64,000 nucleotides of DNA from Chitinophagales bacterium (GCA_017303475.1 JAFLBO010000008.1:1-64000), one strand, 5' to 3'. Positions 8,100 through 17,757 are shown, numbered from the stretch's first letter. Made by a program: numbers and translations. Notes: generated by a model not told the origin, from the sequence alone.

Positions 8100-10680
8100 A
8101 TGCGCGCTTTCCTATTTTCCTGTATCCTTATCTGGAACAGCGGTAATTGCTTGTCACAAAATGCGGCTTTTACCCAAGTCAACCTCAATAGCTACGACGG
8201 CCTGGCGGGTGGGCCTGAGTGTCCCACTGATATTGTAAAATTAGGCAATGACTGGTTTGCCTTGATTCCGGAGCCTACAGGGCAGGATGCCGGCAGACTA
8301 TACAAAAGTGATAATGGCGGGATAACCTGGATAAAACAAGACGTAATTTTTCCTCCAGGTAGTACAAACGATGACCGTATGCTGCATTTACAGGTAATAG
8401 GAAATAATCTGGTAGTATTTTCCTTATCGGTATTTACCAATGCCAATAACAAGTTAGAACAACACTTACTTGGCCATGTATCTTCAAATGGTGGTCAAAC
8501 TTTTGATCTGGTATTTGAAGAAGTTTATATTGTATTTAACGCAGATAATTATGTAGAGGCATCTGGTCTGGATGTGGCGAATGGAACTTTGTTCTTCTAT
8601 TTCAAGATAGATGGTCTATATACAGAACAAGTGTATTTTTCTGCGGATCAAGGTCTTAATTGGCAGGAATCTACTCAGGTGCCCTGGTTTTGCGATGATA
8701 TTCGTCAAATTGCCGGTGACAATGGCAAATACTTCATCATCTCTTCCAATTTGATGTGTATGTCATGGGATCCATTGTTTACAGATGCAGAAAACAATGC
8801 CTGGACACCTAATGGCGGCGAAAGGAGATACGATATTTGTGTATCAGAAACCTTTTGTGAAGTATTCCTACAATGCAGGTCAAACCTGGCAATTAGCAGC
8901 CCAGCAGTTCCCATTTCAATATAGTGGCCAATTAATTATGTTCCCCAATGGTCGGGTAGTATTGGTTGATAAGACGACCAATCTTGGTTATATGAGCCCA
9001 GACGGTGGACAAAATTTTGGGCAGATTTTTGATTTGCAAAATTTTGGAACGGTCCTGAATGCCAGCAATTTTACGCAGATAGATAGTCTGCTGATTGCCT
9101 GGGGTGGAGCAGGCACCTTTATATCTAAAAATGAAGGACTGAACTGGATTTACTTTTTTGAAGGAGACTGGATCAACATTCAACATCCGGTAATCCAGGA
9201 TGGGTTTTTATATACTGGTTCCAGCGGAGATTTTACCAGCTGGTATGATGTGCCTTTGCGCACGCCACTGCAACCGCTACTCGACCAACTTAACTTGATT
9301 AGTGAGTCGGGAGGAGTAGTAAAAGGGAAAACGTATTATGATGTCAACGGGGATTGTTTTAACGGGGTAAATGAGCCTTCACGGCCCAATGAAATTTTCA
9401 GCTTTCAACCAGGCAATTATGTGTGTACTTCCGACCCGAACGGCAATATAGCACGTATTTTACCACAGGGAAGTTATCAAATGCAGTTCGGTACGCCGTT
9501 ATACCACGATCCGATTTGTCTCACACCTGGTCCATTGGCAGTTACACCAGGTAACCAAACCAATTTCACGCTTGGATTTAAACCCAATCAGCAGATCAAA
9601 GACCTGATGGTCACGCTGGTGAGCACGCGTGCGCGTCCGGGACAAGCGTTTCATGTAACGGCATTAATCCGAAATCTGGGCACCCAGCCCATTGCTGCCG
9701 GTACGGTGCTAACCCTTTCTTATCCTGAGCCGCCAGTGTTGTTTACTGATGCTCAGCCTCAGGCAAATAATCAGATGGCCGGACAATTGCAGTTTGTGTT
9801 GCCGGATATCCCAACCTATTCAGCATTGACCTACAAAATACACCTGGCGCTGCCGCCTGATCCGGGTTTGATGGGACAAATTTTCCAGATCAATGCGGGA
9901 TTAACCACCAGTTTTCAGGACCCTACACCAACCAATAATGCTACTACGCACCCGGTGCTTGTGCTAAACAGTTTTGATCCGAACGATAAAACAGCCATCA
10001 CCTCCAATCCAACCGGTGTGATGCCGATCCGGGATCAATCGCTGCAATACATGATTCGTTTTCAGAATACCGGAACAGATACGGCTTTCCGGATTGTAGT
10101 GCGCGATACACTATCTGGTTTATTGAACTGGAATTCCCTGAAAACCATTGGCGCCAGTCATGAATTTCGCTTAACCATCACAGATGCCGGAGTCGCCTCC
10201 TGGCATTTCGACGATATCCGGTTGGTAGACAGCACCACCAATGAACCGGAATCACATGGTTTTATCCTGTTTGGTATAGCGCCAAAGCCAGGCATCCGGG
10301 TAGGCGATATTTTGCGCAACAAGGCCGCCATTTACTTCGATTTCAATCATCCGGTAATCACCAACGAAACAGTTACCCCCATTGTACTCCGGTCTAAATA
10401 CCGCGACGAATCGACTCTGGAACAGGCGTTTCGGGCTGACATTTCACCTAATCCGGTTGGAGATCAACTGCGTTGCCGGGTGTATTTGCCGTATGCCACT
10501 CATGTAAAAGCCATCCTTTTTGATGCCCATGGGAAAGCAATACAGGAGGTATCAGATAAGGATTACCCGACAGGGGAACATTGGCTTGAGGCAAGGCTCC
10601 TGGATTTGCCGGCAGGCGTGTACAGTTTGCAGCTTATTATAGATGGCGAGATGAAGACGCTGACGATGGTGAAGGAATAA
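8100..10680 (+). pseudogene. Frameshifted large T9SS cell-surface protein
   Basis: Two overlapping frames give one protein of about 859 residues if one base is skipped near 8812-8823. The first frame (8100-8924) starts with a signal peptide (MRAFLFSCILIWNSGNCLSQ) and BNR/sialidase-like repeats with Asp-box character (SDNGGITW). It is open past the junction but loses the pattern there. The second frame (open from 8785 to 10680) resumes the repeats with YNAGQTWQL. A Cna-like segment follows (KGKTYYDVNGDCFNG), then a repeat domain beginning DPNDKTAITSNP and a T9SS type A tail (ADISPNPVGDQL). The protein would be exported and fixed to the surface. One indel could be a recent mutation or an assembly error; both halves otherwise look intact. 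Confidence 0.8.
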
Positions 10681-10751
10681 GCCGTGATTGCGCTTAAATT
10701 GAGAGTCTCACTTTGAGTGAGACTCTCAATTTAAGCGCAATCACGGCTTAT
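10677..10751. terminator. 75-bp perfect palindrome at convergent gene ends
   Basis: Two arms of 36 bp (10677-10712 and 10716-10751) pair without a mismatch around the 3-base loop TTG. The palindrome contains the stop codons of both the plus-strand T9SS gene and the minus-strand DUF1905 gene, so it would end both transcripts. Its length and perfection are far beyond a normal terminator. Confidence 0.8.
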
Positions 10752-11223
10752 CCCTGCCCACAAATCGTTCTTCGCCCAATAGGAACCGGATGGCGCGTGC
10801 AATATTGCGTTGCAAGCTTTCTTCTGTTTTAAGAAAACCCAGATACCGCACAATTTCCAACTGCCGGGAAGCGGGCAATTTATGAAACACCTCTGCAGCT
10901 TTCGGGTGTTCAATCAGGGCTTTTTCAAAATCCGGATGCATGGATATGGATCGATCTGAGGTATCGAACCATACCTGAAACAGGGCGGTATCCCCTACGT
11001 CCTTACCGGCAGCCTTTCGCATGGGCATATTGAGGTACAAACGCCAGTGACCACTGTATTTTACCAGGGTTTGCGGAAACTCATGCCCGTCGATGGTCAT
11101 GCGTACAGGAATTTTGCCTTTGTGTTTTCCGGCTTCCTGAAACAGCCTCTCCAGTTCCTTTTCCGGCAGAAAAACGTAAGGATTAACGCCAATGATTTCA
11201 ATAGTGGCTTCAAATACGTTCAT
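10741..11223 (-). CDS. DUF1905/YdeI-like protein
   Basis: Predicted cytoplasmic protein of 160 residues. The N-terminal half (about 1-90: FEATIEIIG, FLPEKELERLF, IPVRMTIDGHEF) fits DUF1905. The C-terminal part (about 100-160: FEKALIEHPKAAEVFHKLPA, then RQLEIVRYLGFLKTEE) fits the YdeI/OmpD-associated domain. This pairing is common. The family has been linked by name to bacteriocin protection, but its biochemical role is not established. Its ATG overlaps the stop of the patatin gene in an ATGA, so the two are probably translationally coupled. Its own stop lies inside the long palindrome. Confidence 0.82.
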   Translation of the reverse strand: MNVFEATIEIIGVNPYVFLPEKELERLFQEAGKHKGKIPVRMTIDGHEFPQTLVKYSGHWRLYLNMPMRKAAGKDVGDTALFQVWFDTSDRSISMHPDFEKALIEHPKAAEVFHKLPASRQLEIVRYLGFLKTEESLQRNIARAIRFLLGEERFVGRDKP

Positions 11224-12089
11224 AAATTCAGGGTATCCAGTTTTTGTTTTGCAGCCATTCTCCCGGTTTCTACCAAGTCTTTGGTTTTATAAAAATCAAA
11301 GGTACCACAAGTGTACCTCGACACTTCAATTAATACATCTGCTGGATGTTGTTGTAATGCCATTAGCACCATTCTATCTCGCATGGCATCAAAATTCATT
11401 TCTATGAACTCAAAATAGCTGAGTTCTTTGTTTTCCTTTTTGTCTTTTACTTTGAAAAGCTTGTTCAGATAAGCATCCACTTTTTGCAGTGCAGGAAGGT
11501 CAATTTTCGGAGCGGGATCTTCAGGAAGTTGCAACACAGGCACGCGCGCGTTTACGTGTACAGCCACCAACATATCATTTTTCTTTCTTTTGATATTGCT
11601 CAACGGCAGGTTATTTACCACCCCGCCATCTACCATCACAGATTCGCCTGTTTTTACCGGCGTTAATACGCTGGGAATAGCAACCGAAGCCCTGATAGCA
11701 TCGAACAGGCTGCCTTTTCGGTAAACCACTTCTTCGTCAAGCGCCAAATCATATGCAGTAGCGGTGTATGGAATGCGTAATGCTGAAATGTCTGTATCCG
11801 GAATAATGCCTTTCAGGATGTTAAAAACCTTGTCGGCCTTGATAAAGCCGTGCGGACTAAAGGTAAAATCCACCAGTTGCAGCAATTCCAGCATGTCCAG
11901 GTCCAGGAACCATTGTTTGAGTTCAGGCAATTTTCCGGCAGCGTAACTACCGCCCACCAGTGCCCCCATGGAGGTTCCTGCAATGGCATGGATATGATAT
12001 CCGCGGGCTTCCAGTTCTTCAATGATACCGATATGTGCGAGCCCGCGCGCGCCACCACCGGAGAGAACCAGGGCAATTTGTTTTTTCAT
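11220..12089 (-). CDS. Patatin-like phospholipase
   Basis: Predicted lipid acyl hydrolase of the patatin/RssA type, 289 residues. It has all family motifs: the oxyanion loop SGGGARG (residues 10-16), the nucleophile Ser40 in GTSMG and the catalytic Asp154 in VDGGVVNN. There is no signal peptide and no outer-membrane barrel domain, so it should act in the cytoplasm or on the inner leaflet. The C-terminal 90 residues are charged and specific to relatives. It is the first gene of a two-gene unit with the DUF1905 protein. The upstream 140 bases contain two hairpin repeats and no evident -7 box. Confidence 0.9.
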   Translation of the reverse strand: MKKQIALVLSGGGARGLAHIGIIEELEARGYHIHAIAGTSMGALVGGSYAAGKLPELKQWFLDLDMLELLQLVDFTFSPHGFIKADKVFNILKGIIPDTDISALRIPYTATAYDLALDEEVVYRKGSLFDAIRASVAIPSVLTPVKTGESVMVDGGVVNNLPLSNIKRKKNDMLVAVHVNARVPVLQLPEDPAPKIDLPALQKVDAYLNKLFKVKDKKENKELSYFEFIEMNFDAMRDRMVLMALQQHPADVLIEVSRYTCGTFDFYKTKDLVETGRMAAKQKLDTLNL

Positions 12090-12103
12090 TTATAAGGCGA
12101 TTA

Positions 12104-12153
12104 AGAGCATGTTGGGGATTTTTGACTCCGTCAGAAAATCCCCAACATGCTCT
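12104..12153. repeat. 19-bp-arm hairpin repeat (AGAGCATGTTGGGG family)
   Basis: Perfect arms AGAGCATGTTGGGGATTTT (12104-12122) and its complement (12135-12153) enclose a 12-base loop. A 22-base part also occurs at 3336-3357, and the left end AGAGCATGTTGGGG recurs at 59022-59035. I read it as a dispersed palindromic repeat. Its place just before the patatin start could also let it end transcription from the gene upstream. Confidence 0.65.
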
Positions 12154-12163
12154 AATTAGATAC

Positions 12164-12234
12164 TAATGCTCGAAGCGGTTTTACTGTCGGGGTGACTGGC
12201 AGTCACCCCGACAGTAAAACCGCTTCGAGCATTA
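12164..12234. terminator. 71-bp perfect palindrome
   Basis: Arms of 34 bp (12164-12197 and 12201-12234) match perfectly around the loop GGC. The right arm includes the stop codon of the minus-strand PQQ-propeller gene, so it should act as that gene's terminator. The central GTGACTGGCAGTCACCCC is repeated at 60363-60380. Confidence 0.75.
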
Positions 12235-13950
12235 ACGTTGAATTACTAACCTTGCTATCCAGCGTCCGATTTTACCCTGGAAGCCTAATAAATAATAACC
12301 GGGTTGCAAGGATTGAACGTTGAGGGTTGGAGCGTCCGAGGTCACTTCTTTTTGTAAAATGACCCGGCCGGTGAGATCGGTTAAAGTGCACCATAATGCT
12401 CTTTCCTCTTGCGGCCACAGCATAGAAACCAATTCCGTGGCCGGGTTGGGGAATAACTCAAGTGTGGGTATGAATTGCCCTTCATGAGCACCTGCGTTGG
12501 TGGTTACTTCTACCAGACAGGATTTCCGGATGGTATCTGTGCCCAGAGCATTTTCTACTACCATTAGCACATCGTATGTGCCTGTTTGTGCGTAAGTCAC
12601 TACCGGATTTTGGAGATTGGAAGTGGCCGGAATTCCGCCCTCAAAATGCCAGGTCCAGGTATCGGGCTGATAGGACGATTGATCCTGAAAGGCCAGCGGG
12701 GTGTTTACGTAGGCCAAGGTGCTTTCTGTGGAAAAATCGGCTACCGGCGCCCGATTTTGGTCTGACTGGTACGCCCGGATTTGGGCGCCGCCAAAAGTGA
12801 CTACCATAATGCCGTCTTTAGATGGCGCTGGGTTGCAATACACATTATTGGGAGCAGTAAGCTGCCATTTAACTGCCTGTAAATCAGGGCGAAAAGCAAT
12901 GAATTGCCCCAAGCCGGTGTTCACTATCACGGTAGAATCTCCGTCGATGGTCAATGATGGCTGAGACATGTTCAATTCCATGGATTCCGCCATTACGGCG
13001 CCGTTGATACCATTAATTCGTTTTACCCGGGAAGCATCAAAAACGTACAGGTTACCCTGATGATCTATCGAAATATTGCCGCTCAGGGCCGCACCGGTGG
13101 TCGCTGCGGGCGTATATGCCCAAAGTTGTTCAAAGTTGGAGCCGTTATCACGGTAGGCGTACAATTTTCCACCATCGCGCCAGAAATATAGTTCTCCGTT
13201 ATCGCCCAGACAGAGTGGGTTTTCCTGGTCGCCGTCGCCTGGTATGGGGGAGGAGTTGTAGAGATTTTGTCCCGTGTTTACATCTATGGCTGTCAATACA
13301 ATTGGTACGGAGATACCTCCGGTAATGCGATAAACACGCTCGCCACGGGTGGCTAAAATCCAGGAAGGGCCGATAGCAATCACAGTAGAGTTGGTCCAAA
13401 GCGGTTCTCCATTGTTCTTATTGAGACGCATGGTGAATATCCCTTCCGTAATGGGACCATTTAGAATAGGATCTCCGTTGCAGGCAAAAACAAAACCTGG
13501 GTATGCCCCGAAAGTATGGGATTTGATATTGGAGCGCCATTTGATCTGGCCGTTTTCCGGGAACAGGGCATAAATGGAATCGTTGGCATAATCGTGGGCA
13601 TACACGGCATCCTCGGTGAAGCCGGTGGCATACAGGATGCTGGAATTCCCTAAATTGGGAGAGGTCCACTGCAAGGCGCCTGTTTGCAGGTTACGGCATT
13701 CAATTTTGCCTTTATGTGGACTGAAAGTAATCCTGGAAGTAACAAATCGATCGCCCAGGGTGTACACGGCATTGCCCAGAGTGGTGGCGCTGCTGGTAAC
13801 AGTCCATTTGGTCTGGCCCACTGATTCCGGGCCGGCAATTTCGGTGCGTCCATTGCGCAAACTGTTGCTACCGAACGTAGACCAGTTTTGGGCAGAGAGG
13901 GTGACAGATGCTGATAGTAACAGAAAGAGGAGGGATGCTATTGGCTTCAT
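12232..13950 (-). CDS. Secreted PQQ-like propeller/PKD protein with T9SS tail
   Basis: Predicted extracellular protein. From the chosen start, a signal peptide MKPIASLLFLLLSASVTLSA is followed by a PQQ-like beta-propeller of about 380 residues with recurring strands such as LQTGALQWTSP, ENGQIKWRS and NNGEPLWTN. A PKD domain (PVADFSTESTLAYVNTPLAF, then TWTWHFEGG) and a type A T9SS sorting domain (LELFPNPATELVSML) complete it. An upstream in-frame Met at 13968 would add six residues that suit a signal peptide less well. No catalytic motif is seen; a binding or scaffold role is the safest reading. Confidence 0.85.
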   Translation of the reverse strand: MKPIASLLFLLLSASVTLSAQNWSTFGSNSLRNGRTEIAGPESVGQTKWTVTSSATTLGNAVYTLGDRFVTSRITFSPHKGKIECRNLQTGALQWTSPNLGNSSILYATGFTEDAVYAHDYANDSIYALFPENGQIKWRSNIKSHTFGAYPGFVFACNGDPILNGPITEGIFTMRLNKNNGEPLWTNSTVIAIGPSWILATRGERVYRITGGISVPIVLTAIDVNTGQNLYNSSPIPGDGDQENPLCLGDNGELYFWRDGGKLYAYRDNGSNFEQLWAYTPAATTGAALSGNISIDHQGNLYVFDASRVKRINGINGAVMAESMELNMSQPSLTIDGDSTVIVNTGLGQFIAFRPDLQAVKWQLTAPNNVYCNPAPSKDGIMVVTFGGAQIRAYQSDQNRAPVADFSTESTLAYVNTPLAFQDQSSYQPDTWTWHFEGGIPATSNLQNPVVTYAQTGTYDVLMVVENALGTDTIRKSCLVEVTTNAGAHEGQFIPTLELFPNPATELVSMLWPQEERALWCTLTDLTGRVILQKEVTSDAPTLNVQSLQPGYYLLGFQGKIGRWIARLVIQR

Positions 13951-14029
13951 GAAGATGGAAGATACCAAAGTTTTAGTTTTTAGACTTTATCGGGAAGTCT
14001 GTTAGAGTTTGTGTAGGTTTACCCGTATT

Positions 14030-15127
14030 ATGAAATGGTATTTATTTGTTGGTTTATCCCTGCTCATGGGCGTTTCTTGTGCAGAATGGTCAAAAGTACA
14101 AAAAAGTGCTCAGGCCAAGGTGGATATCATCGCCTATTATGCGGGTAATGGTTCTGATCTGGATCAGTATCGTTTTGAACAACTGGACCAGGTTATTTTC
14201 AGTTTCTGCCATTTACGTGGCAATAAGCTAGTCGTTGACGATGCAACTGATACCATCACCATAAAAAAGCTGGTTGCGCTCAAGAAAAAGCATCCGAAAC
14301 TGAAGGTGCTGTTGTCTCTGGGTGGCTGGGGTGGCTGCGCACCTTGCTCCGAGGTATTTTCCAACGCAGCCGGGCGCACTGAATTTGTTCGTTCTGTGAA
14401 AAAACTGATGAAGGATTTCCATACAGACGGCATCGACCTGGACTGGGAATACCCGGGCATTGAGGGGCATCCGGGACATCTTTTTCAGAAATCAGACAAG
14501 GCCAATTTCACTGCTCTGGTGCGGGAGCTAAGACAGGTTTTGGGTAAAAAAGCCGAAATCAGCTTTGCGGCAGGCGGGTTTGATGCGTTTTTTGAAGGTT
14601 CTGTGGAGTGGGATTTGGTGATGCCCCTCGTGAATCGGGTGAATATCATGTCGTACGATCTGGTAAACGGTTATAGCACCGTAACCGGGCACCATACACC
14701 CCTGTATAGCTCGCCGGGGCAACAACTTTCCGCAGATTATGCCATCAAATATTTGGAAAAACTAGGCGTGCCACGCAAAAAAATGGTGCTGGGCGCTGCC
14801 TTTTACGCCCGGGTATGGGAAAATGTGCCCAATCAAAATCAAGGGCTGTATCAATCCGGGAAATTCAAGTCGTTCGTTCCTTATCAAAGGTTTCTGACTA
14901 CCATTACCGAAGCAGAAGGTTATCAATTTTACCGTGATACCATCGCGCAAGCGCCTTATGCCTATCATCCAGCCAAACAGCTGTTTGCTACTTTTGATGA
15001 TCGGGAGTCTGTGCGCCAAAAAGCCCTCTACACCAAAAAGGAACAACTCGGTGGAATTATGTTCTGGCAGCTCGTTGGCGATACCCGGGAAAACGGGCTT
15101 TTAGATGCTATTTTTAAAGCCCTTTAG
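14030..15127 (+). CDS. GH18 chitinase-like lipoprotein
   Basis: Predicted glycoside hydrolase family 18 enzyme. From the Met at 14030, a lipoprotein signal peptide ends at Cys17 (LSLLMGVSC), so it is anchored in a membrane and probably surface-exposed. The GH18 signature DGIDLDWEYP is intact, with Glu140 as the acid/base and the paired aspartates in place. SLGGWGG and the C-terminal GGIMFWQLVGD strand are also typical. The product should cut beta-1,4-N-acetylglucosamine polymers such as chitin. A start at 14009 would add seven residues and spoil the signal peptide. No other chitin gene lies nearby. Confidence 0.9.
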   Translation: MKWYLFVGLSLLMGVSCAEWSKVQKSAQAKVDIIAYYAGNGSDLDQYRFEQLDQVIFSFCHLRGNKLVVDDATDTITIKKLVALKKKHPKLKVLLSLGGWGGCAPCSEVFSNAAGRTEFVRSVKKLMKDFHTDGIDLDWEYPGIEGHPGHLFQKSDKANFTALVRELRQVLGKKAEISFAAGGFDAFFEGSVEWDLVMPLVNRVNIMSYDLVNGYSTVTGHHTPLYSSPGQQLSADYAIKYLEKLGVPRKKMVLGAAFYARVWENVPNQNQGLYQSGKFKSFVPYQRFLTTITEAEGYQFYRDTIAQAPYAYHPAKQLFATFDDRESVRQKALYTKKEQLGGIMFWQLVGDTRENGLLDAIFKAL

Positions 15128-15149
15128 AGCCTGTTGGCCATTATTTTAA

Positions 15150-15971
15150 TTACAAACACATGCCAAGCATGTTTACTGCCTCCCGGAAACCTTTTGGTCC
15201 GGGGTGATTAAGCTTCACCAGGTGTTTCATTTCCATAGGCGCCCATTCCAGACTGCCATTGCGCACCAAAAATGCCATGTTTGCGGCCTGGAGCATAGGG
15301 ATATCATTCATACTATCCCCAATAGCAGCAACGGGTATTTTGCTTCCGGTTATTTTGCGAAACAACCGGGTAAGCCACCTCACGGCTGCACCCTTATGCA
15401 CATTGGCAGCTTGCACCGTCCAGAATCGTCCTCCTTTAATCAGCGTTAAGCCATATTCAGAAAGCCATTTTTTCAAGGCTTGTGCTGTGTCCTGATCTTC
15501 CAGCACCGGTGAAACCAGCGTTTCTGTGTACCATCTGTTTTGTGCACGGATCAAACCAGCATCGTCAAGGCTTGTATATTTGGCTAATTCCACAGGACAG
15601 AGGTCGGAAAATCCACGAAGACCCCATATGGAGGGCACTAGTTGTAATACTTCCAGGATTTCAGCTCTATCAACTGAACTAAAGGGGAGCACCTGATACC
15701 CATGCCAATAAACCCCTGATGGCACATGCGCAGATAAGAAATAATCTTCCGGCCAACCAATAGCGCCTCCGTTTTCTGCAATAAAGGGGGCGTGTATTTG
15801 TAGCTTTTTTTGCAGGTAAACTTGCTCATCAATGGTTTTTGAAGAGCAGAAAATCAAGGGCACTCGCGCCTCTTTTAGTTTTTGAATAGCAGTTATAGCT
15901 TCATCCGCGCTATAGGTATGATGGTCAAGTAATGTGCCATCCAGGTCGGTAAAAAGCAGCAATGGAATCAT
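15150..15971 (-). CDS. Mannosyl-3-phosphoglycerate phosphatase
   Basis: Predicted HAD-superfamily phosphatase, 273 residues, which removes phosphate from mannosyl-3-phosphoglycerate to give mannosylglycerate. HAD motif I is FTDLDGTLLD (residues 7-16), motif II lies around FCSSKT and motif IV is AIGDSMNDIPML. FIAENGGAIGWP is characteristic of the mannosyl-3-phosphoglycerate phosphatase/YedP branch. Its ATG overlaps the stop of the synthase gene by four bases, which strongly supports this function over a generic Cof-type phosphatase. It is the second gene of the pair and ends 22 bases from the convergent chitinase gene. Confidence 0.88.
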   Translation of the reverse strand: MIPLLLFTDLDGTLLDHHTYSADEAITAIQKLKEARVPLIFCSSKTIDEQVYLQKKLQIHAPFIAENGGAIGWPEDYFLSAHVPSGVYWHGYQVLPFSSVDRAEILEVLQLVPSIWGLRGFSDLCPVELAKYTSLDDAGLIRAQNRWYTETLVSPVLEDQDTAQALKKWLSEYGLTLIKGGRFWTVQAANVHKGAAVRWLTRLFRKITGSKIPVAAIGDSMNDIPMLQAANMAFLVRNGSLEWAPMEMKHLVKLNHPGPKGFREAVNMLGMCL

Positions 15972-17164
15972 ACTAGTTGGGTATTACCGTATTTTACAGG
16001 ATCCCAAATACGGGCGGTTTTATCGAAATCAAAGAATTGCAAGGATCCGTACTTAACAGGCGCTTTCGGCAATTCGTGTTTTTTAAGGATATTGAGTCGC
16101 CTAAGTTCGCCCAGAATTTCTGATTTCACCACTTCAGTACAAAGTGGGGAATGATAAATGACGGATAAGGATTGGTGGATCATTTCTTCCACATGGCCAT
16201 CTTCTTTGGCATCGTGCAAATGCGGATTTCGGCTTTCAATCTGATACAGGTAAACGCCCTGTTGCATGGCAGGAACATCTTCCGGCAATACATTCACCCC
16301 TCCAAATCGTTCCATCAGGTTCACAAAATGATGCGTTTCAATTGAAAAACCTGCTGAATAATCCATTTGTAATGCCAATTCCATAGACATGGCATGTTCA
16401 CCTGCATTGCCGGTTTTTACCACATCCGTTTCAAAACCCGTATATTGGCTTATCAAGCGGTTCAGCAGCAAATTACTAATCCGGCTTACCCTTCCCCATT
16501 TGGCAAAAAATAGTCCTTCGCCCTCAATTTTTGGTTTACTATGCCACTGTATTCTAACCATAGCATGAGAAGAGCTGGATTGACTTAATCCGGCTGAAAA
16601 AATGCGTACGTATTCAAATACAGAGCCTGGGAAATAATTATCAGCATCTACAAAGCCAACATACTTTTTGCCCATCAGTTGGGCCAACATGACACCGGCT
16701 ATCATTCCTTCTGCTTTCCCGTTTCGTACCAATCCATGTTCATCCAACAACTTGGTATATCCTCCATTTTTGACCAAATCAGCCAATGCCTCTGATCGCT
16801 GGTGCATAATCAGGTACTTTTTTTTAGCGTAACAACAGAAGTTTTCCACTGTCTGGCACTCCAACCTGAACCGATCTATTGCTTCAGTATCGCTGTTAGA
16901 AAGTACAATAGGCAGGCAATCGTGTGGCAATCCGGACAAAACACCTTCCAAAAGCCTCAATCTTTCATTTTTTGTTGGTATAATGATGGCTAGGTCTTTT
17001 TCAATTTGGTGTAATTTTTCTGCTTCAATATGCCGTATAACGTGGAACGGATTGGATAGAGCCTCATCAGGCCAATACCCGCCATCCAGTTCGTAAACCT
17101 TTTGAACATCATGTAATAACACAGCGCCGAAGCGTTCGGCGTATTTGGGCAGTTCTATTCTCAT
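15968..17164 (-). CDS. mpgS: Mannosyl-3-phosphoglycerate synthase
   Basis: Predicted GT55 glycosyltransferase, 398 residues, which joins GDP-mannose and 3-phosphoglycerate in the first step of mannosylglycerate synthesis. Family features are LAIIIPTKNERLRLLEG near residue 60, PIVLSNS, the metal-binding segment VGFVDADNYFPGSVFEY and EHAMSMELALQMDYSAGF. Mannosylglycerate is a compatible solute best known from Thermus, Rhodothermus and hyperthermophilic archaea, so the pathway is notable here. The phosphatase overlaps its stop codon. Two FNR-like boxes lie 105 and 183 bases upstream of the start, and the Crp/Fnr gene is divergent. Confidence 0.9.
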   Translation of the reverse strand: MRIELPKYAERFGAVLLHDVQKVYELDGGYWPDEALSNPFHVIRHIEAEKLHQIEKDLAIIIPTKNERLRLLEGVLSGLPHDCLPIVLSNSDTEAIDRFRLECQTVENFCCYAKKKYLIMHQRSEALADLVKNGGYTKLLDEHGLVRNGKAEGMIAGVMLAQLMGKKYVGFVDADNYFPGSVFEYVRIFSAGLSQSSSSHAMVRIQWHSKPKIEGEGLFFAKWGRVSRISNLLLNRLISQYTGFETDVVKTGNAGEHAMSMELALQMDYSAGFSIETHHFVNLMERFGGVNVLPEDVPAMQQGVYLYQIESRNPHLHDAKEDGHVEEMIHQSLSVIYHSPLCTEVVKSEILGELRRLNILKKHELPKAPVKYGSLQFFDFDKTARIWDPVKYGNTQLV

Positions 17165-17268
17165 AGGCAGGCTGATAGATTTCGCTTGTGAAACAAGCTA
17201 TTAGAAAGTGCATACAAGCACCACATGAAAAGAAGTATAAAGTTCTGATGAGCCCGGCAGCGAAAAAA

Positions 17269-17280
17269 TGATCCATATCA
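17269..17280. promoter_or_regulatory. FNR-like box TGATccatATCA
   Basis: A palindrome with the TGAT-N4-ATCA core of Crp/Fnr-family operators, 105 bases before the mpgS start. It lacks the outer TTG/CAA bases of a full FNR box. A Crp/Fnr regulator gene starts about 550 bases away, divergent. Confidence 0.45.
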
Positions 17281-17346
17281 CTTTAAGCAAAATACTCAAT
17301 ATTTAACATTTTATTTTTGGGCATCTAGGCATAAAAAAACCTAAAA

Positions 17347-17360
17347 TTGATCTAAATCAA
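17347..17360. promoter_or_regulatory. Perfect FNR-type box TTGATctaaATCAA
   Basis: The 14 bases match the FNR/DNR consensus TTGAT-N4-ATCAA exactly. It lies between mpgS and the Crp/Fnr gene. The recognition helix of that regulator (TNETTVRTL) keeps the E-x-x-x-R pattern expected to read TTGAT. The distance favours control of mpgS over the regulator's own promoter. Confidence 0.6.
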
Positions 17361-17595
17361 TTTTCATATTCCAGTCCGTCTCCAACTTACCCCCTGTTGA
17401 GTTACTTGCTAAAGTTTTTTCAATTTAGGCAGTACGTTTTGGTCGGATTTGCCCGTATTGGAATTTTTGTGGGAAAAGGTGAAAAACATTCTCTCCATGC
17501 CGGGTAGAATCCGACCATTTGGTTTAAGTTACCAAAAAGGATGATAGAATGGAAATGTGCAGGCCAAAGGGCTTGCACTTTCTTTTTCAGGGATA

Positions 17596-17757
17596 AGAGC
17601 GTGTTTAAAATTCCATCGCCTGGCTGCAAGCGCAAAATTTCATTTTATATTGCGTTACATTTTTTCATCGTAACTGCCAGCTACGCCTGCAAAATGTGCC
17701 TTATCTAAAATAAAATTTTTCAGCTTTCGCTCAGGCATGGAAATTTAAACACGCTCT
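17596..17757. repeat. 162-bp imperfect palindrome (AGAGCGTGTTTAAA ends)
   Basis: The ends AGAGCGTGTTTAAA and TTTAAACACGCTCT are exact complements, and the interior pairs imperfectly over about 55 bases on each side. A similar end, AGCGTGTTTAAAAAT, occurs at 7978. The rest of the 663-base gap from 17165 to 17827 holds the two FNR-like boxes and a promoter box; I see no gene in it. Confidence 0.6.

Noticed and set aside
17420..17635. Minus-strand 71-codon frame between mpgS and the Crp/Fnr gene
   Set aside because: It runs into the 162-bp palindrome and shows no recognisable protein features.
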